From assembly GCA_023150345.1 (NCBI GenBank), contig JAKLLB010000003.1, positions 53,950 to 117,949 on the forward strand: 64,000 nt of DNA, written 5' to 3'. Source of the stretch: Aquabacterium sp. Lineage in GTDB: Bacteria; Pseudomonadota; Gammaproteobacteria; Burkholderiales; Burkholderiaceae_C. Below, piece by piece: positions 9,756 through 18,392 of the stretch; within the stretch, counting starts at the first letter, position 1; every line of letters starts with the position of its first letter. The translations under genes and the position numbers were made by a program. Under the pieces are notes generated by a model. That model did not search any database and was not told the DNA's origin. It saw nothing but the letters and a program-made list of their open reading frames with translations.

Positions 9756-9828
9756 CCCGCAGCGCACTCGCGCCGGCTTGGCCCGGGTTCGAGGCGGGAC
9801 CACTCCCCAAGACGAGGACTGCCCTGTC

Positions 9829-11079
9829 ATGTTCGACCGAACCCAATCCACCATCGACCGCATCGACCCCGAGCTGTGGGCGGCCGTCCAGGCCGAGAAC
9901 CGCCGCCAGGAAGACCACATCGAGCTGATCGCTTCCGAGAACTACACATCGCCCGCCGTGATGCAGGCGCAGGGTTCCCAGCTCACCAACAAGTACGCCG
10001 AGGGCTACCCCGGCAAGCGCTACTACGGCGGCTGCGAGTATGTCGATGTGGTCGAGCAGCTCGCCATCGACCGCGCGCGCGAGCTCTTCGGCGCCGCTTA
10101 CGCCAACGTGCAGCCGAACTCGGGCTCGCAGGCCAATCAGGGCGTGTTCTTCGGCCTGCTGCAACCGGGTGACACCATCATGGGGATGAGCCTGGCCGAG
10201 GGCGGCCACCTCACCCACGGCATGGCGCTCAACATGAGCGGCAAGTGGTTCAAGGTGGTGAGCTATGGCCTGGATGCCAAAGAGGCGATCGACTACGACG
10301 CCATGGAGCGGCTCGCCCATGAAGCCCGACCCAAGCTCATCATCGCCGGCGCATCGGCCTACGCGCTGCGCATCGACTTCGAGCGCTTTGCCAAGGTCGC
10401 GCGGGACGTCGGTGCGCTGTTCATGGTGGACATGGCGCACTATGCCGGTCTCATAGCCGCGGGGGTATATCCCAGCCCGGTGCCCCACGCCGACGTGGTG
10501 ACCTCCACCACCCACAAGACGCTTCGGGGCCCGCGCGGGGGGATCATCCTCACGCGCCATGAAGAGATCGCCAAGAAGATCAACAGCGCCATATTCCCCG
10601 GCATTCAGGGTGGGCCGCTGATGCACGTGATCGCCGGCAAGGCAGTGGCCTTCAAGGAAGCCCTGGCGCCCGAGTTCAAGATCTACCAGCAGCAGGTGGT
10701 GCGCAACGCGTCTGCAATGGCCGAGGTGCTCGTGGAACGCGGTCTGCGCATCGTCTCGGGTCGCACCGAGAGCCATGTGATGCTGGTGGATCTGCGTGCC
10801 AAGGGCATCACGGGCAAGGAAGCCGAGGCCGTCCTGGGCCGTGCGCACATGACCTGCAACAAGAACGCCATCCCCAACGATCCGCAGAAGCCGATGGTGA
10901 CCAGCGGCATCCGGCTGGGCTCGCCGGCCATGACCACGCGCGGCTTCGGCGAGGCCCAGGCCCGCGCCACCGCCCACCTGATTGCCGACGTGCTCGACCG
11001 CCCTGAGGACGAGGGCCGGATCTCGGCCGTACGGGACAAGGTCGCGGCGCTTGCCCGAGAGTTCCCGGTCTATCGCTGA
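9829..11079 (+). CDS. glyA: Serine hydroxymethyltransferase
   Basis: PLP enzyme converting serine and tetrahydrofolate to glycine and 5,10-methylene-tetrahydrofolate, the main one-carbon source. The 416-residue length equals the family norm. [34 protein letters not shown] is fully conserved at the N-terminus, and [15 protein letters not shown] holds the PLP lysine. ATG at 9829 gives the usual MFDRTQSTI start; an in-frame TTG/GTG-type extension to 9697 runs through the riboswitch and is rejected. Likely regulated by the leader RNA. nrdR follows 44 bases later. Confidence 0.98.
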   Translation: MFDRTQSTIDRIDPELWAAVQAENRRQEDHIELIASENYTSPAVMQAQGSQLTNKYAEGYPGKRYYGGCEYVDVVEQLAIDRARELFGAAYANVQPNSGSQANQGVFFGLLQPGDTIMGMSLAEGGHLTHGMALNMSGKWFKVVSYGLDAKEAIDYDAMERLAHEARPKLIIAGASAYALRIDFERFAKVARDVGALFMVDMAHYAGLIAAGVYPSPVPHADVVTSTTHKTLRGPRGGIILTRHEEIAKKINSAIFPGIQGGPLMHVIAGKAVAFKEALAPEFKIYQQQVVRNASAMAEVLVERGLRIVSGRTESHVMLVDLRAKGITGKEAEAVLGRAHMTCNKNAIPNDPQKPMVTSGIRLGSPAMTTRGFGEAQARATAHLIADVLDRPEDEGRISAVRDKVAALAREFPVYR

Positions 11080-11123
11080 CACGGCCCGCCTGCCGAGCCC
11101 GCGACCCGATCCGACGCATCGCC

Positions 11124-11567
11124 ATGCGCTGCCCCTACTGCGCCCACGCCGAGACGCAGGTCGTCGAGACCCGCGAATCTGACGAGGGCGATGTCATCCG
11201 GCGCCGGCGGCGCTGCCTGAAGTGCGACAAGCGGTTCACCACCTACGAGCGCGCCGAAATCGCGATGCCGGCGGTGGTGAAAAAGAGCGGCGCGCGCACG
11301 GACTACGACCCGGCCAAGCTGCGCGGCTCGATGATGCTGGCGCTGCGCAAGCGATCGGTCAGCGTCGAACAGGTCGATGCCGCGATCGAACGGATCCAGG
11401 ACAAGCTGCTGGCCTCGGGTGCGCGCGAAGTACCGAGTTCCCGAATCGGCGAACTGGTCATGCGCGAACTCAAGCGCATCGACAAGGTGGGCTACGTTCG
11501 ATTCGCATCGGTCTATCGCAGTTTCGAGGACGTGGACGAGTTCCGGCAGCTCATCCGCGACATCTGA
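11124..11567 (+). CDS. nrdR: Transcriptional repressor NrdR
   Basis: Nucleotide-sensing repressor of ribonucleotide reductase genes. The 147 residues comprise an N-terminal zinc ribbon (Cys3, Cys6, Cys31, Cys34; MRCPYC and CLKC) and an ATP-cone domain from about residue 49 ([14 protein letters not shown]), ending with the conserved [19 protein letters not shown] segment. Length and order are standard. It follows glyA with a 44-base gap, an arrangement common in betaproteobacteria. Confidence 0.98.
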   Translation: MRCPYCAHAETQVVETRESDEGDVIRRRRRCLKCDKRFTTYERAEIAMPAVVKKSGARTDYDPAKLRGSMMLALRKRSVSVEQVDAAIERIQDKLLASGAREVPSSRIGELVMRELKRIDKVGYVRFASVYRSFEDVDEFRQLIRDI

Positions 11568-11686
11568 GCGCGCGCGGGACCGTCCCCTTCGCCTGCAGCC
11601 GCCGCGAGGATCCGCGCGGACGACACAGCGGCGCCATCGTCCACTGGGTCAGATGCGCCGGGGCGGCAGGGGTGTCACCCTTACGG

Positions 11687-11714
11687 GGGGGTGTCCATGG
11701 GGCCGCACACCCCC
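11687..11714 (+). other. Stem-loop between nrdR and the pilin operon
   Basis: GGGGGTGT (11687-11694) pairs perfectly with ACACCCCC (11707-11714), 8 bp with a 12-base loop; a nearby GGGTGTCACCC at 11669-11679 is a second small palindrome. There is no T-run. It may end nrdR transcripts or shape the pilin operon leader; 67 bases separate it from the fimT start. Confidence 0.4.
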
Positions 11715-11781
11715 TCTTGGGCGACGCGCAACCACGCGCGCATGCCTACAGTGGCGACCCACGACACCAGTGGTTCCGCCC

Positions 11782-12360
11782 ATGCTCCCGCCTCGCCCAC
11801 CCCGACAGCCGCACCCCCGGCGTCATCGTCACGCAGCAGCCCCGCGCGGCGCCACCCTGCTTGAAGCCATGTGCGCCTTGGCGATCGTCGGCATCCTCGC
11901 GGCGCTCGCCCTGCCCGGACTCCAAGGCTGGATCACCCGCCAGGCACTCCTGGCCAGTGCCAGCGAGCTGGAGGCCGACTTGCAGTTCGCACGGGCCGCC
12001 GCCCTGGCGCGACAGCAGGTGGTGCGGCTGGCCGTGCAACCCGCCGGCAGTGGCAACTGCTATGTGCTGCACACTGGCTCGGCTGGTGCCTGCCGATGCG
12101 CCGATGCCGGCGGCGGTCCGCGCTGCAGCGCCGAGGCGACCGTCTTGCGCGTCAATGCCTTCGACCCGCGCCGGGTGCTGTCCCTGACGGCCACCCGCGA
12201 GGCGGTGGCCTTCGATCCCCGCTACGGCACCGTCACACCCACGACCACTCTGAGGCTGACCGACCCCGCTGGCACCGCCATCCATGCAGTGATGAACGTG
12301 ATGGGGCGCGTTCGGTCCTGCTCGCCCGGCGCCCGCATCCCGGGTTATCCGGGCTGCTGA
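11782..12360 (+). CDS. FimT/GspH-type minor pilin
   Basis: Type IV pilus minor pilin, first gene of a five-gene operon. The 192-residue protein has a 23-residue Arg/Pro/His-rich leader ending PRG, cleaved before ATLLEAMCALAIVG; Glu at +5 of the mature form and the following hydrophobic helix are class III signal hallmarks recognised by PilD. A GspH-like body with several cysteines follows, then a C-terminal region with the typical VMNVMGRVRSC. The leader is longer than usual, and a later start is not available in frame. Likely part of the initiating complex at the pilus tip. Confidence 0.82.
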   Translation: MLPPRPPRQPHPRRHRHAAAPRGATLLEAMCALAIVGILAALALPGLQGWITRQALLASASELEADLQFARAAALARQQVVRLAVQPAGSGNCYVLHTGSAGACRCADAGGGPRCSAEATVLRVNAFDPRRVLSLTATREAVAFDPRYGTVTPTTTLRLTDPAGTAIHAVMNVMGRVRSCSPGARIPGYPGC

Positions 12361-12379
12361 CCCAGGTGATCGGCGCGCC

Positions 12380-12853
12380 ATGCGACAGACCGCCTGCTCC
12401 ACGGCACACACACCCGCGCAGGGCTATACGCTGGTCGAGGCGATGGTCACCGTCGCGCTGTTGGCCGTGATGGCCGGCCTGGCCATGCCGTCCTATCTCC
12501 ACGGCCTGCGCAAGGCGCGGCGCACCGATGCTGCAGCCGCCATAGCCGCCACGACTCAGGCCCAGGAACTGCACCGCGCCAACTCGCCGCGCTATGCCTC
12601 GCACTTCGGGCCTGGTGGCCTCGAACGCGTCGGCGAACGGTCTCCCGACGGTCACTACCTCCTGGGCCTGACCGCCGCCACCGCCACGGGCTACCAGGTC
12701 ACCGCCGTTGCCACTGGCGCCCAGGTCGACGACTCGGACTGCCAATACCTGCGCGCCGCGATGGACGGCACCACCGGTACCCTGGTCTACAGCTCCTCAG
12801 CCGATGGTCGCGCCTGGACCAGCAGCGACACCGACCCGTGCTGGCCGCGATGA
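12380..12853 (+). CDS. PilE-like type IV pilin
   Basis: A 157-residue pilin: 15-residue leader ending PAQG, then YTLVEAMVTVALLAVMAG with Glu at +5, a long N-terminal helix and a short globular domain with a C-terminal cysteine pair (SDCQYL and DPCWPR) able to form the D-loop disulfide seen in PilE-family pilins. It is second in the operon, 19 bases after fimT, with AGGTGA upstream. Its position among minor pilin genes suggests it is a PilE-type minor pilin rather than the major subunit, though this cannot be settled here. Its stop overlaps the start of pilW. Confidence 0.82.
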   Translation: MRQTACSTAHTPAQGYTLVEAMVTVALLAVMAGLAMPSYLHGLRKARRTDAAAAIAATTQAQELHRANSPRYASHFGPGGLERVGERSPDGHYLLGLTAATATGYQVTAVATGAQVDDSDCQYLRAAMDGTTGTLVYSSSADGRAWTSSDTDPCWPR

Positions 12854-13590
12854 CCGCCCTGAACACGAACGTCGGCGCCGCCACCACAGGCCGCGGTGTG
12901 CGACCGGCTCGCTCGACCAGAATGCACCCGCGCGGCTACACACTGGTGGAGTTGCTGGTGGGCATGGCCGCTGGCCTGTGCGTGCTGGCTGGCGCGGGAT
13001 CCCTCGCCGTCGGCCATGCCAACCATGCCCGCCGACTGGCGCTGGCCACCCAACTGCAGCAGGACATGCGCGCCGCCTTGGACATCGTGGTGCGCGACCT
13101 GCGCCGCAGCGGACACGACGGAAGTGCCCACCGATTGCTGCGCGTCGTGGCGGACTCCGCGCCGGCGCCATCCCCAGCGGTCTACCTGCCCGCGCGAACC
13201 GCAGGTGCCGACGCCATCGATCTCACCTCGTCGCACGACCGCGACCGTGGCGATGCCGAGAACGGCCACGTCGATTCGGACGAAGCCGGTGGCTTCCGTC
13301 TCGATCCGAAGAGTGGCGCGCTTCAGGTGCGCTTGGGCGCCGGCGGCTTCCAGGATCTGACCGACCGGCAGGTCATGACGGTCACGGCGTTCAGCGTTCG
13401 TCAGATCGACCGCCCGATCGCCTTGCCGTGCACGGCCGCGGCCGGCTGCGCCGCGCCGGCCGGGTGTACGCAGACGGTTCGGTTGCTTCAGATCGAACTC
13501 CGGGCGCAGTCCCGCTCCGACGTGAGCGTGCAACGCGCATTGACGTCTGCCGTGCGCGTGCGCAACGATCCGCTGAAGTGCACGCCATGA
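12850..13590 (+). CDS. pilW: PilW-like minor pilin
   Basis: 246 residues with a prepilin signal: leader ending MHPRG, then YTLVELLVGMAAGLCVLAG, Glu at +5. The ATG at 12850 overlaps the preceding stop (ATGA), giving a 29-residue leader; the in-frame ATG at 12922 would give a five-residue leader and is possible. Downstream, QLQQDMRAALDIVVRDLRRSGHDG is the conserved segment of PilW proteins. Cys-rich stretch near residues 195-210. PilW helps prime pilus assembly. Third gene of the operon. Confidence 0.82.
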   Translation: MTALNTNVGAATTGRGVRPARSTRMHPRGYTLVELLVGMAAGLCVLAGAGSLAVGHANHARRLALATQLQQDMRAALDIVVRDLRRSGHDGSAHRLLRVVADSAPAPSPAVYLPARTAGADAIDLTSSHDRDRGDAENGHVDSDEAGGFRLDPKSGALQVRLGAGGFQDLTDRQVMTVTAFSVRQIDRPIALPCTAAAGCAAPAGCTQTVRLLQIELRAQSRSDVSVQRALTSAVRVRNDPLKCTP

Positions 13591-14885
13591 GCCGCCGGAT
13601 CACAGAGCGCGGCTTCGCTACGCTGACCATCGTGCTCGTGCTGTTGTTCACCGCTGCACTGGTAGCCGTCTACAACAACCGGCAAGTTCTCGCCGAGCAG
13701 CGCGCGGCGGCGCACAGCGCCCGCGCAGCCCAGGCCATGGCCGCCGCCGAGGCGGGGATTGATTGGGTGGTTGCCCAGGCCAATGGCGACACGATCGACA
13801 GCAGCTGTCGCCCGGATGCTGCATCCCCCAGCGGGTTTCGTGACCGCTACCTGCGCATCGATGACGAGGGCCGCATCGGGTTTGCGACCTGGCCCACGGG
13901 CACCGGTGAGGGGCGTCCTGACCCCAGCTGTGTCCTGACCGACCGCGGCTGGACTTGCAGCTGCCCATCGGCAGCCATGGCCACACTCGTCGGCGCCGTC
14001 GATGATGCACCGTCGACTTTCCGTGTCCGCCTCGGCGCCGCTGGTGGAGCCGGCGCTGGCCCGTATCCGGGAACGGTTGGTTTGACGGTGCGTGCGTGCA
14101 GCGAGCCGATTCAAGGACTGGATCCGGGTGACTTCGACGCGCCAGATGCCTGTCACCGCGCCGATGGCGCCGCGGCCCGGGTCGATGCGCAAGCCACGGT
14201 CGAAGTGACACTGGGGCTGCTGTCGGCACTGCCGGTGGCACCTGCAGCCGCGCTCACGATCGGGGCCGACGTTCACATCGCGCCAGCGGCCACCATGCAC
14301 GTGATCAACAGCGATCCGACCACCGGACTGACCGTGCACAGCGGCGGCGCCATCTCCGGTGCACTGGCCACGGTAGGCCCCGCAGGCAGTGCCGGTGCCA
14401 CACGTACCGCGGACGCCGAGTTGGCCGCGGCAGCCGGTGCAGCCGACGGCCTCATCGAGCGCTATCTGGGCCTGCCCTGGGCGATGTACAGCGCCCAGCC
14501 TGCAGCGCGGCGACTCGAGTGCCGTCCTTGCAGCGCCCGCGACGTGCTGCTCGCGTGGCAACGCACCCCCGGCGGCGTGCTGTGGATCGACGGTGACCTG
14601 ATACTCGACGACGCCGTGACATTGGGCACCCACGACCGCCCCTTGATGCTGGTTGTTCGCGGCAACCTGGAGATCGCGGCGCCGCTGGCTGTGCAGGGCG
14701 CAGCGCTGACCACTGGCGCGCTGCGGTGGCGCGCCGCAGGCGCGAGCTGGCAAGGCGCACTGGTGGCGGCTCAGATGGATGTCACCGCCGATGCAGTGGT
14801 GGTGCGCGATGCCGCGGTGGTGCGGCGCATACGCACGACGGTGGGATCGTTCGTCCGAGTACCGGGAAGCTGGCGTTCATCATGA
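13587..14885 (+). CDS. pilX: Large PilX-like pilus assembly protein
   Basis: 432 residues, more than twice the usual PilX length. The N-terminus (RGFATLTIVLVLLFTAALVAVYNNRQVLAEQRAA) is the PilX N-terminal pattern: hydrophobic helix, no Glu5, then a helix ending AMAAAEAGIDW. The C-terminal half (about 225-432) has repeated hydrophobic/Gly pattern (GADVHIAPAATMHV, GDLILDDAVTLG, GNLEIAAPLAVQG) that suggests a beta-helix like those in bactofilin-type folds. ATGA overlap with pilW and with pilV indicates tight coupling. Likely a minor pilin of the tip complex with an added surface domain. Confidence 0.72.
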   Translation: MSRRITERGFATLTIVLVLLFTAALVAVYNNRQVLAEQRAAAHSARAAQAMAAAEAGIDWVVAQANGDTIDSSCRPDAASPSGFRDRYLRIDDEGRIGFATWPTGTGEGRPDPSCVLTDRGWTCSCPSAAMATLVGAVDDAPSTFRVRLGAAGGAGAGPYPGTVGLTVRACSEPIQGLDPGDFDAPDACHRADGAAARVDAQATVEVTLGLLSALPVAPAAALTIGADVHIAPAATMHVINSDPTTGLTVHSGGAISGALATVGPAGSAGATRTADAELAAAAGAADGLIERYLGLPWAMYSAQPAARRLECRPCSARDVLLAWQRTPGGVLWIDGDLILDDAVTLGTHDRPLMLVVRGNLEIAAPLAVQGAALTTGALRWRAAGASWQGALVAAQMDVTADAVVVRDAAVVRRIRTTVGSFVRVPGSWRSS

Positions 14886-16369
14886 TCGGCCGTAAAGCCC
14901 GGATCCCGCAGCCCAAGATGCTGGTCACCGCACCCCGTGGTGCCACCTTGATCGAAGCCCTGCTGGCCTTTGCCGTGACGGCCGCAGGGCTGCTCGCGCT
15001 GGTGCGTGCGCACCTGCAGTTCGACTACGCAGCCGACGTGGCGCGCCAGCGCGGCGAGGCGGTGCGGCTGGCCGAGTCCGACCTGGAGGCGCTGCGCAGC
15101 TTCGACCTCGTCGGCAGCCCTGGGTCGGCGACCGACTACGGCACGATCACTTCCACCGTCATTGGCGACATCGACATTGCGCACGCGAATGCCACCTATC
15201 GGCTGCAGCGCCAGGTGACACCTGCAGCAGACGGCCGGCATCGCGTGGTATCGGTGCAGGTCGAGTGGTCCGATCGTCAGAGCCAGACGCAGCGCGTCAC
15301 GCTGCGCGACCTGATCGCGCGGGCAGCTCCCGCCCTGTCCGGCGCGCTGGCGCTTCAGGCGCCGCCAGGTACATATGCTGCGGTCGGCGGACGCCACAGG
15401 TCCATCCCGCAGCGTGCGGCCGACTTGGGTGATGGGCGCAGCGTGTTCAAGCCCGTGGAGTCCGGCACCATCGCGTGGGTGTTCGACAACCCATCGGGCG
15501 AGATCACATCCAGTTGCACCGTCCCAGCGGACCGACCGAGTGATCGCCTGGCGACAGCCGACCTCGCCGGCGCTTGCACCTCGGTACGCGGCCAATTGCT
15601 GGCCGGCACCGTGCGCTTCAATCTGCGCGGCGCGACCCACCGGCTGGCAGATGGCCGCTGGGTGCTCAAGCCGGTGCATCCAGGTGGCGTCGCCTGGGTG
15701 CTCACCGACGGCCCGCCGGCGCGCATCATCAGCCTGTGCTCCGTTCCGTCGGGCACACCAACCGGCGCATTGAGCGCCGCCGATTTGTCTGGCTGCTCAC
15801 GGCTCGACCATCTGGTGGCGCCCTTCGATGCGGCAGGCGCAGCCCCTGCACTGACGGCCGCAGACTCGCAAGCGCCTCGCTGGCCGGCATTGGCATTGCA
15901 GGTACGCCTGGCCCTGGACAGCAAAGGCCACCCGGCACCGGCCACCTGCCTTGCCGACAACCCCAGTTCGGCGCGCACGGGCGCTGGCACCTGGCAGGTC
16001 GACTACGCGTGCCTGATCCCCGTGAACGCCGATGGCCGCTGGAGCGGGCGCACCACCATCGAACCGCAGCCCTTTGCCGACGCTGGCGTCGCCAGCTGGC
16101 CGATCGCTACCGGCACCGACGCCTACCGCGTATGCCGATACGCGCCCAGCGACGCGACCGACCTGCCCGACGATGCACACCCCGCCGACTACGGTCGACA
16201 TTCGGGCACCTGCGTCGACGGCCGCGCAGGCTGTCCCGGGGTCGCCGGCAACCTGAGCCACCAGAACTTCCTGGTCATCGCCGGCACGCATGCATGCCCC
16301 ACTGACCATGCACCCGATCCAACGATCGGCGACTTCGTCAACACGAACACAGTCGCACATCAGCCCTGA
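14882..16369 (+). CDS. pilV: Long PilV-like minor pilin with an internal repeat
   Basis: 495 residues, roughly three times a normal PilV. The first ~150 residues are a standard PilV: leader ending APRG, then ATLIEALLAFAVTAAGLLAL, then a domain with VRLAESDLEALRSFD. The remainder contains two copies of a ~54-residue unit at about residues 184-237 and 257-310, each starting DGRxVxKPV, continuing AWV, and holding two cysteines about 20 apart (212/232 and 286/305), plus a Cys-rich C-terminal domain. ATGA overlap with pilX. Such an enlarged PilV may replace PilY1 as the tip adhesin; that is inference. Last gene of the operon. Confidence 0.72.
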   Translation: MIGRKARIPQPKMLVTAPRGATLIEALLAFAVTAAGLLALVRAHLQFDYAADVARQRGEAVRLAESDLEALRSFDLVGSPGSATDYGTITSTVIGDIDIAHANATYRLQRQVTPAADGRHRVVSVQVEWSDRQSQTQRVTLRDLIARAAPALSGALALQAPPGTYAAVGGRHRSIPQRAADLGDGRSVFKPVESGTIAWVFDNPSGEITSSCTVPADRPSDRLATADLAGACTSVRGQLLAGTVRFNLRGATHRLADGRWVLKPVHPGGVAWVLTDGPPARIISLCSVPSGTPTGALSAADLSGCSRLDHLVAPFDAAGAAPALTAADSQAPRWPALALQVRLALDSKGHPAPATCLADNPSSARTGAGTWQVDYACLIPVNADGRWSGRTTIEPQPFADAGVASWPIATGTDAYRVCRYAPSDATDLPDDAHPADYGRHSGTCVDGRAGCPGVAGNLSHQNFLVIAGTHACPTDHAPDPTIGDFVNTNTVAHQP

Positions 16370-16446
16370 GCCGATCCCCCGGGCCGGCGCGTCGCATGTC
16401 ACACTGGTCGCCTGCGGCCACTGCCACGAGCATTCCACCACCTGCC

Positions 16447-17580
16447 ATGCCTGCCCAGCCCGCCGATCACCCGATGCTGATCCGATGCCTGGAACTCGCG
16501 CAGCAGTCGGTCGGCCTGTCCGATCCGAACCCGCGCGTGGGCTGCGTCCTGCACGATGCGAAAGGCACGTTTGCCGGTGAGGGTTACACGCAACACGCTG
16601 GCGGCCCGCACGCCGAGGTGATGGCACTGCGCGACGCCCGCACCCGCGGCGCCGACCTGCACGGTGGCACTGCCTGGGTCAGCCTGGAGCCGTGTGCCCA
16701 CTACGGACGCACGCCACCATGCAGCGATGCATTGATCGAAGCCGGTCTGGCACGGGTGGTCGTCGCAACCGTGGACCCCTTTCCACAGGTAGCCGGCCAG
16801 GGTCTGGCACGGCTGCGGGCTGCCGGCATCGACGTCGTCGTCGCCGAAGGCGACGTGGCGCTGGCGGCGCGCGAACTCAACATCGGGTTCTTCTCACGCG
16901 TCATCCGCTCGCGCCCGTGGGTGCGGATGAAGCTGGCCGCTTCGCTCGACGGTCGCACCGCACTGCCCAATGGAGTCAGCCAATGGATCACCGGGCCGCC
17001 AGCGCGACTGGATGGCCAGCGTTGGCGTCAGCGCGCCCAAGCCGTGCTCACCGGCATCGGGACCGTGCTGGCGGACAACCCCAGGCTGGACGTTCGCGAC
17101 ATCCCAACCACGCTTCAGCCGCTTCGCGTGGTCCTCGACTCAAGCTGGCGCACCCCGTTGGATGCTCGCATCCTGCGGCCACCGGGCGACGTGCTGGTGA
17201 TCGGGGCCAGGCCCGACACCACCCGGCAGGCTGCGCTGCATGCCAGCGGGGCACGAACCTGGCATCCGCCCGACGTCACCGTTGCGGGCACGGTTGCACC
17301 GGACGTGGTGCTCACGATGCTTGCCGGGCTGGGGGTGAACGAATTGCACGTCGAGGCAGGACCGAACCTCAGTGGCGCATGGCTGGCAAACGGTGCGGTC
17401 GACGAATTGGTGCTGTACCTGGCCCCACGGCTGCTGGGCCCCGGGCGACCGCTGGCGGATCTGCCCGAAGTGCATGCGCTCGACCAGGCCATCGGCCTTC
17501 AGATGGTCGATGTCCAGCCCGTGGGCGGCGACCTGAGGATGCGCTTGCGCCGCGAGGGCGGCGACTCATTCATCCGCTGA
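16447..17580 (+). CDS. ribD: Bifunctional riboflavin deaminase/reductase
   Basis: Carries out the second and third steps of riboflavin synthesis: deamination of the pyrimidine and NADPH reduction of its ribosyl chain. The 377 residues give a deaminase domain (about 1-145) with zinc ligands His55 (HAEV, Glu57 catalytic), Cys83 and Cys92 in EPCAHYGRTPPC, and a reductase domain from about 157 (RPWVRMKLAASLDGRTA) to the end. The start at 16447 is chosen over 16396, which adds a Ser/Pro-rich tail, and over 16474. It follows pilV by 77 bases. No FMN riboswitch was seen upstream. Confidence 0.93.
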   Translation: MPAQPADHPMLIRCLELAQQSVGLSDPNPRVGCVLHDAKGTFAGEGYTQHAGGPHAEVMALRDARTRGADLHGGTAWVSLEPCAHYGRTPPCSDALIEAGLARVVVATVDPFPQVAGQGLARLRAAGIDVVVAEGDVALAARELNIGFFSRVIRSRPWVRMKLAASLDGRTALPNGVSQWITGPPARLDGQRWRQRAQAVLTGIGTVLADNPRLDVRDIPTTLQPLRVVLDSSWRTPLDARILRPPGDVLVIGARPDTTRQAALHASGARTWHPPDVTVAGTVAPDVVLTMLAGLGVNELHVEAGPNLSGAWLANGAVDELVLYLAPRLLGPGRPLADLPEVHALDQAIGLQMVDVQPVGGDLRMRLRREGGDSFIR

Positions 17581-17627
17581 CGATCGCATCGACCCAACGC
17601 TCGGCCGGCGCCGCGGTCGGCGGGACG

Positions 17628-17846
17628 TCAATGCAGTTCGCTGTGCCGAACCGCAGGGGTGCGGAACTCACGCCCGACCACGGCGCGCGCATACAAGTAG
17701 TTGCATCGTGCGCGCTCGCTGAGCGCATCCAGATCCACGTGCCCGTGCGCATCGCACGGAAAGGACAACGCGCGCCCCTCGACGAACAGCGACTCGAATC
17801 GCAGCTCGAAGCGCTCGCAGGCATCGGTGTACGAATCGAACGACAT
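17628..17846 (-). CDS. Small conserved protein of unknown function
   Basis: 72 residues, beginning MSFDSYTDACERFE and holding DAHGHVDLDALSERAR and NYLYARAVVGREF. The ATG at 17846 is preceded by GAGGTGG, a good ribosome site; a 14-residue N-terminal extension from 17888 lacks one. I recall similar short proteins in Burkholderiales genomes, but no function is known to me. It is soluble, with no signal peptide or membrane helix. Convergent with ribD. Confidence 0.65.
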   Translation of the reverse strand: MSFDSYTDACERFELRFESLFVEGRALSFPCDAHGHVDLDALSERARCNYLYARAVVGREFRTPAVRHSELH

Positions 17847-18074
17847 GGCCACCTCGCACAACAGCCGAACATTGGATGCGCAAAGCATAGGCGGACCACC
17901 CGCCCCGCGCGTTCAGCGGGGCTCCGTACACGAGGTCGGCCGCCATCGGCGCCGGCTGTAGGAATTCGTCCGACAGCGGGCACCGATCGCACCAAACCAG
18001 CGCAGCTGCCGTCGGCCCTGTATTGCAATGCGCTCGACATGAGCAAGGTTGGCGTCGAGCTTTGCAAAGGGCAC

Positions 18075-18104
18075 AACGAAAACAGCCACCTAAAGGGGTG
18101 GCTG
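18075..18104 (-). terminator. Intrinsic terminator of tRNA-Asp
   Basis: On the minus strand an 8-bp stem CAGCCACC/GGTGGCTG (18104-18083) with a 6-base loop is followed by TTTTCGTT. It lies 29 bases after the tRNA-Asp 3' end, in the right orientation. Confidence 0.85.
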
Positions 18105-18133
18105 CTCGATTGGTCGTGCTTCAAGCGCTGATT

Positions 18134-18210
18134 TGGCGGAGTGGACGGGACTCGAACCCGCGACCCCCGGCGTGACAGGCCGGTATTCTAACCAACTGAA
18201 CTACCACTCC
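18134..18210 (-). tRNA. tRNA-Asp (GTC)
   Basis: 77 bases with encoded CCA. The acceptor stem GGAGTGG pairs with CCACTCC; the D-arm, TTCGAGTCC T-arm and the anticodon loop CTGTCAC with GTC are all regular. The anticodon identifies aspartate. Followed by its own terminator. Transcribed from the minus strand, divergent from the EamA permease. Confidence 0.98.
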
Positions 18211-18317
18211 GCGTTGGTCTTGAAGCAAGTCTTGCACTATAGCATGTTTTCGAACGCCTTCGCAAGTTGACAGGCCATGGGCGCGACCGGCGCGCACCCG
18301 TGACGGGTGTTCGGAGT

Positions 18318-18347
18318 GGGAGGGGAATGGGTGGGGAATGGGTGGGG
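18318..18347 (+). repeat. G-rich tandem repeat, possible G-quadruplex
   Basis: Two copies of GGGGAATGGGT in tandem (18322-18343), preceded by GGGA and followed by GGGG. Six runs of three or four Gs with 1-3 base spacers meet the usual G-quadruplex pattern. It lies about 45 bases before the EamA permease start, so it would be in or near its 5' leader. Seen directly; folding untested. Confidence 0.6.
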
Positions 18348-18392
18348 CGTGCGTGTGAGTGCGATGAGAGGCGAAGCAGGACAATCGAGGCC

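Noticed and set aside
16370-16446. FMN riboswitch before ribD
   Set aside because: Only 77 bases are available and the AGGGAU...GAUUCCGGU type conserved elements are absent.
18211-18212. Extra GC at the 5' end of tRNA-Asp
   Set aside because: GGAGTGG/CCACTCC already makes a 7-bp acceptor stem; the extra bases are leader, not mature tRNA.
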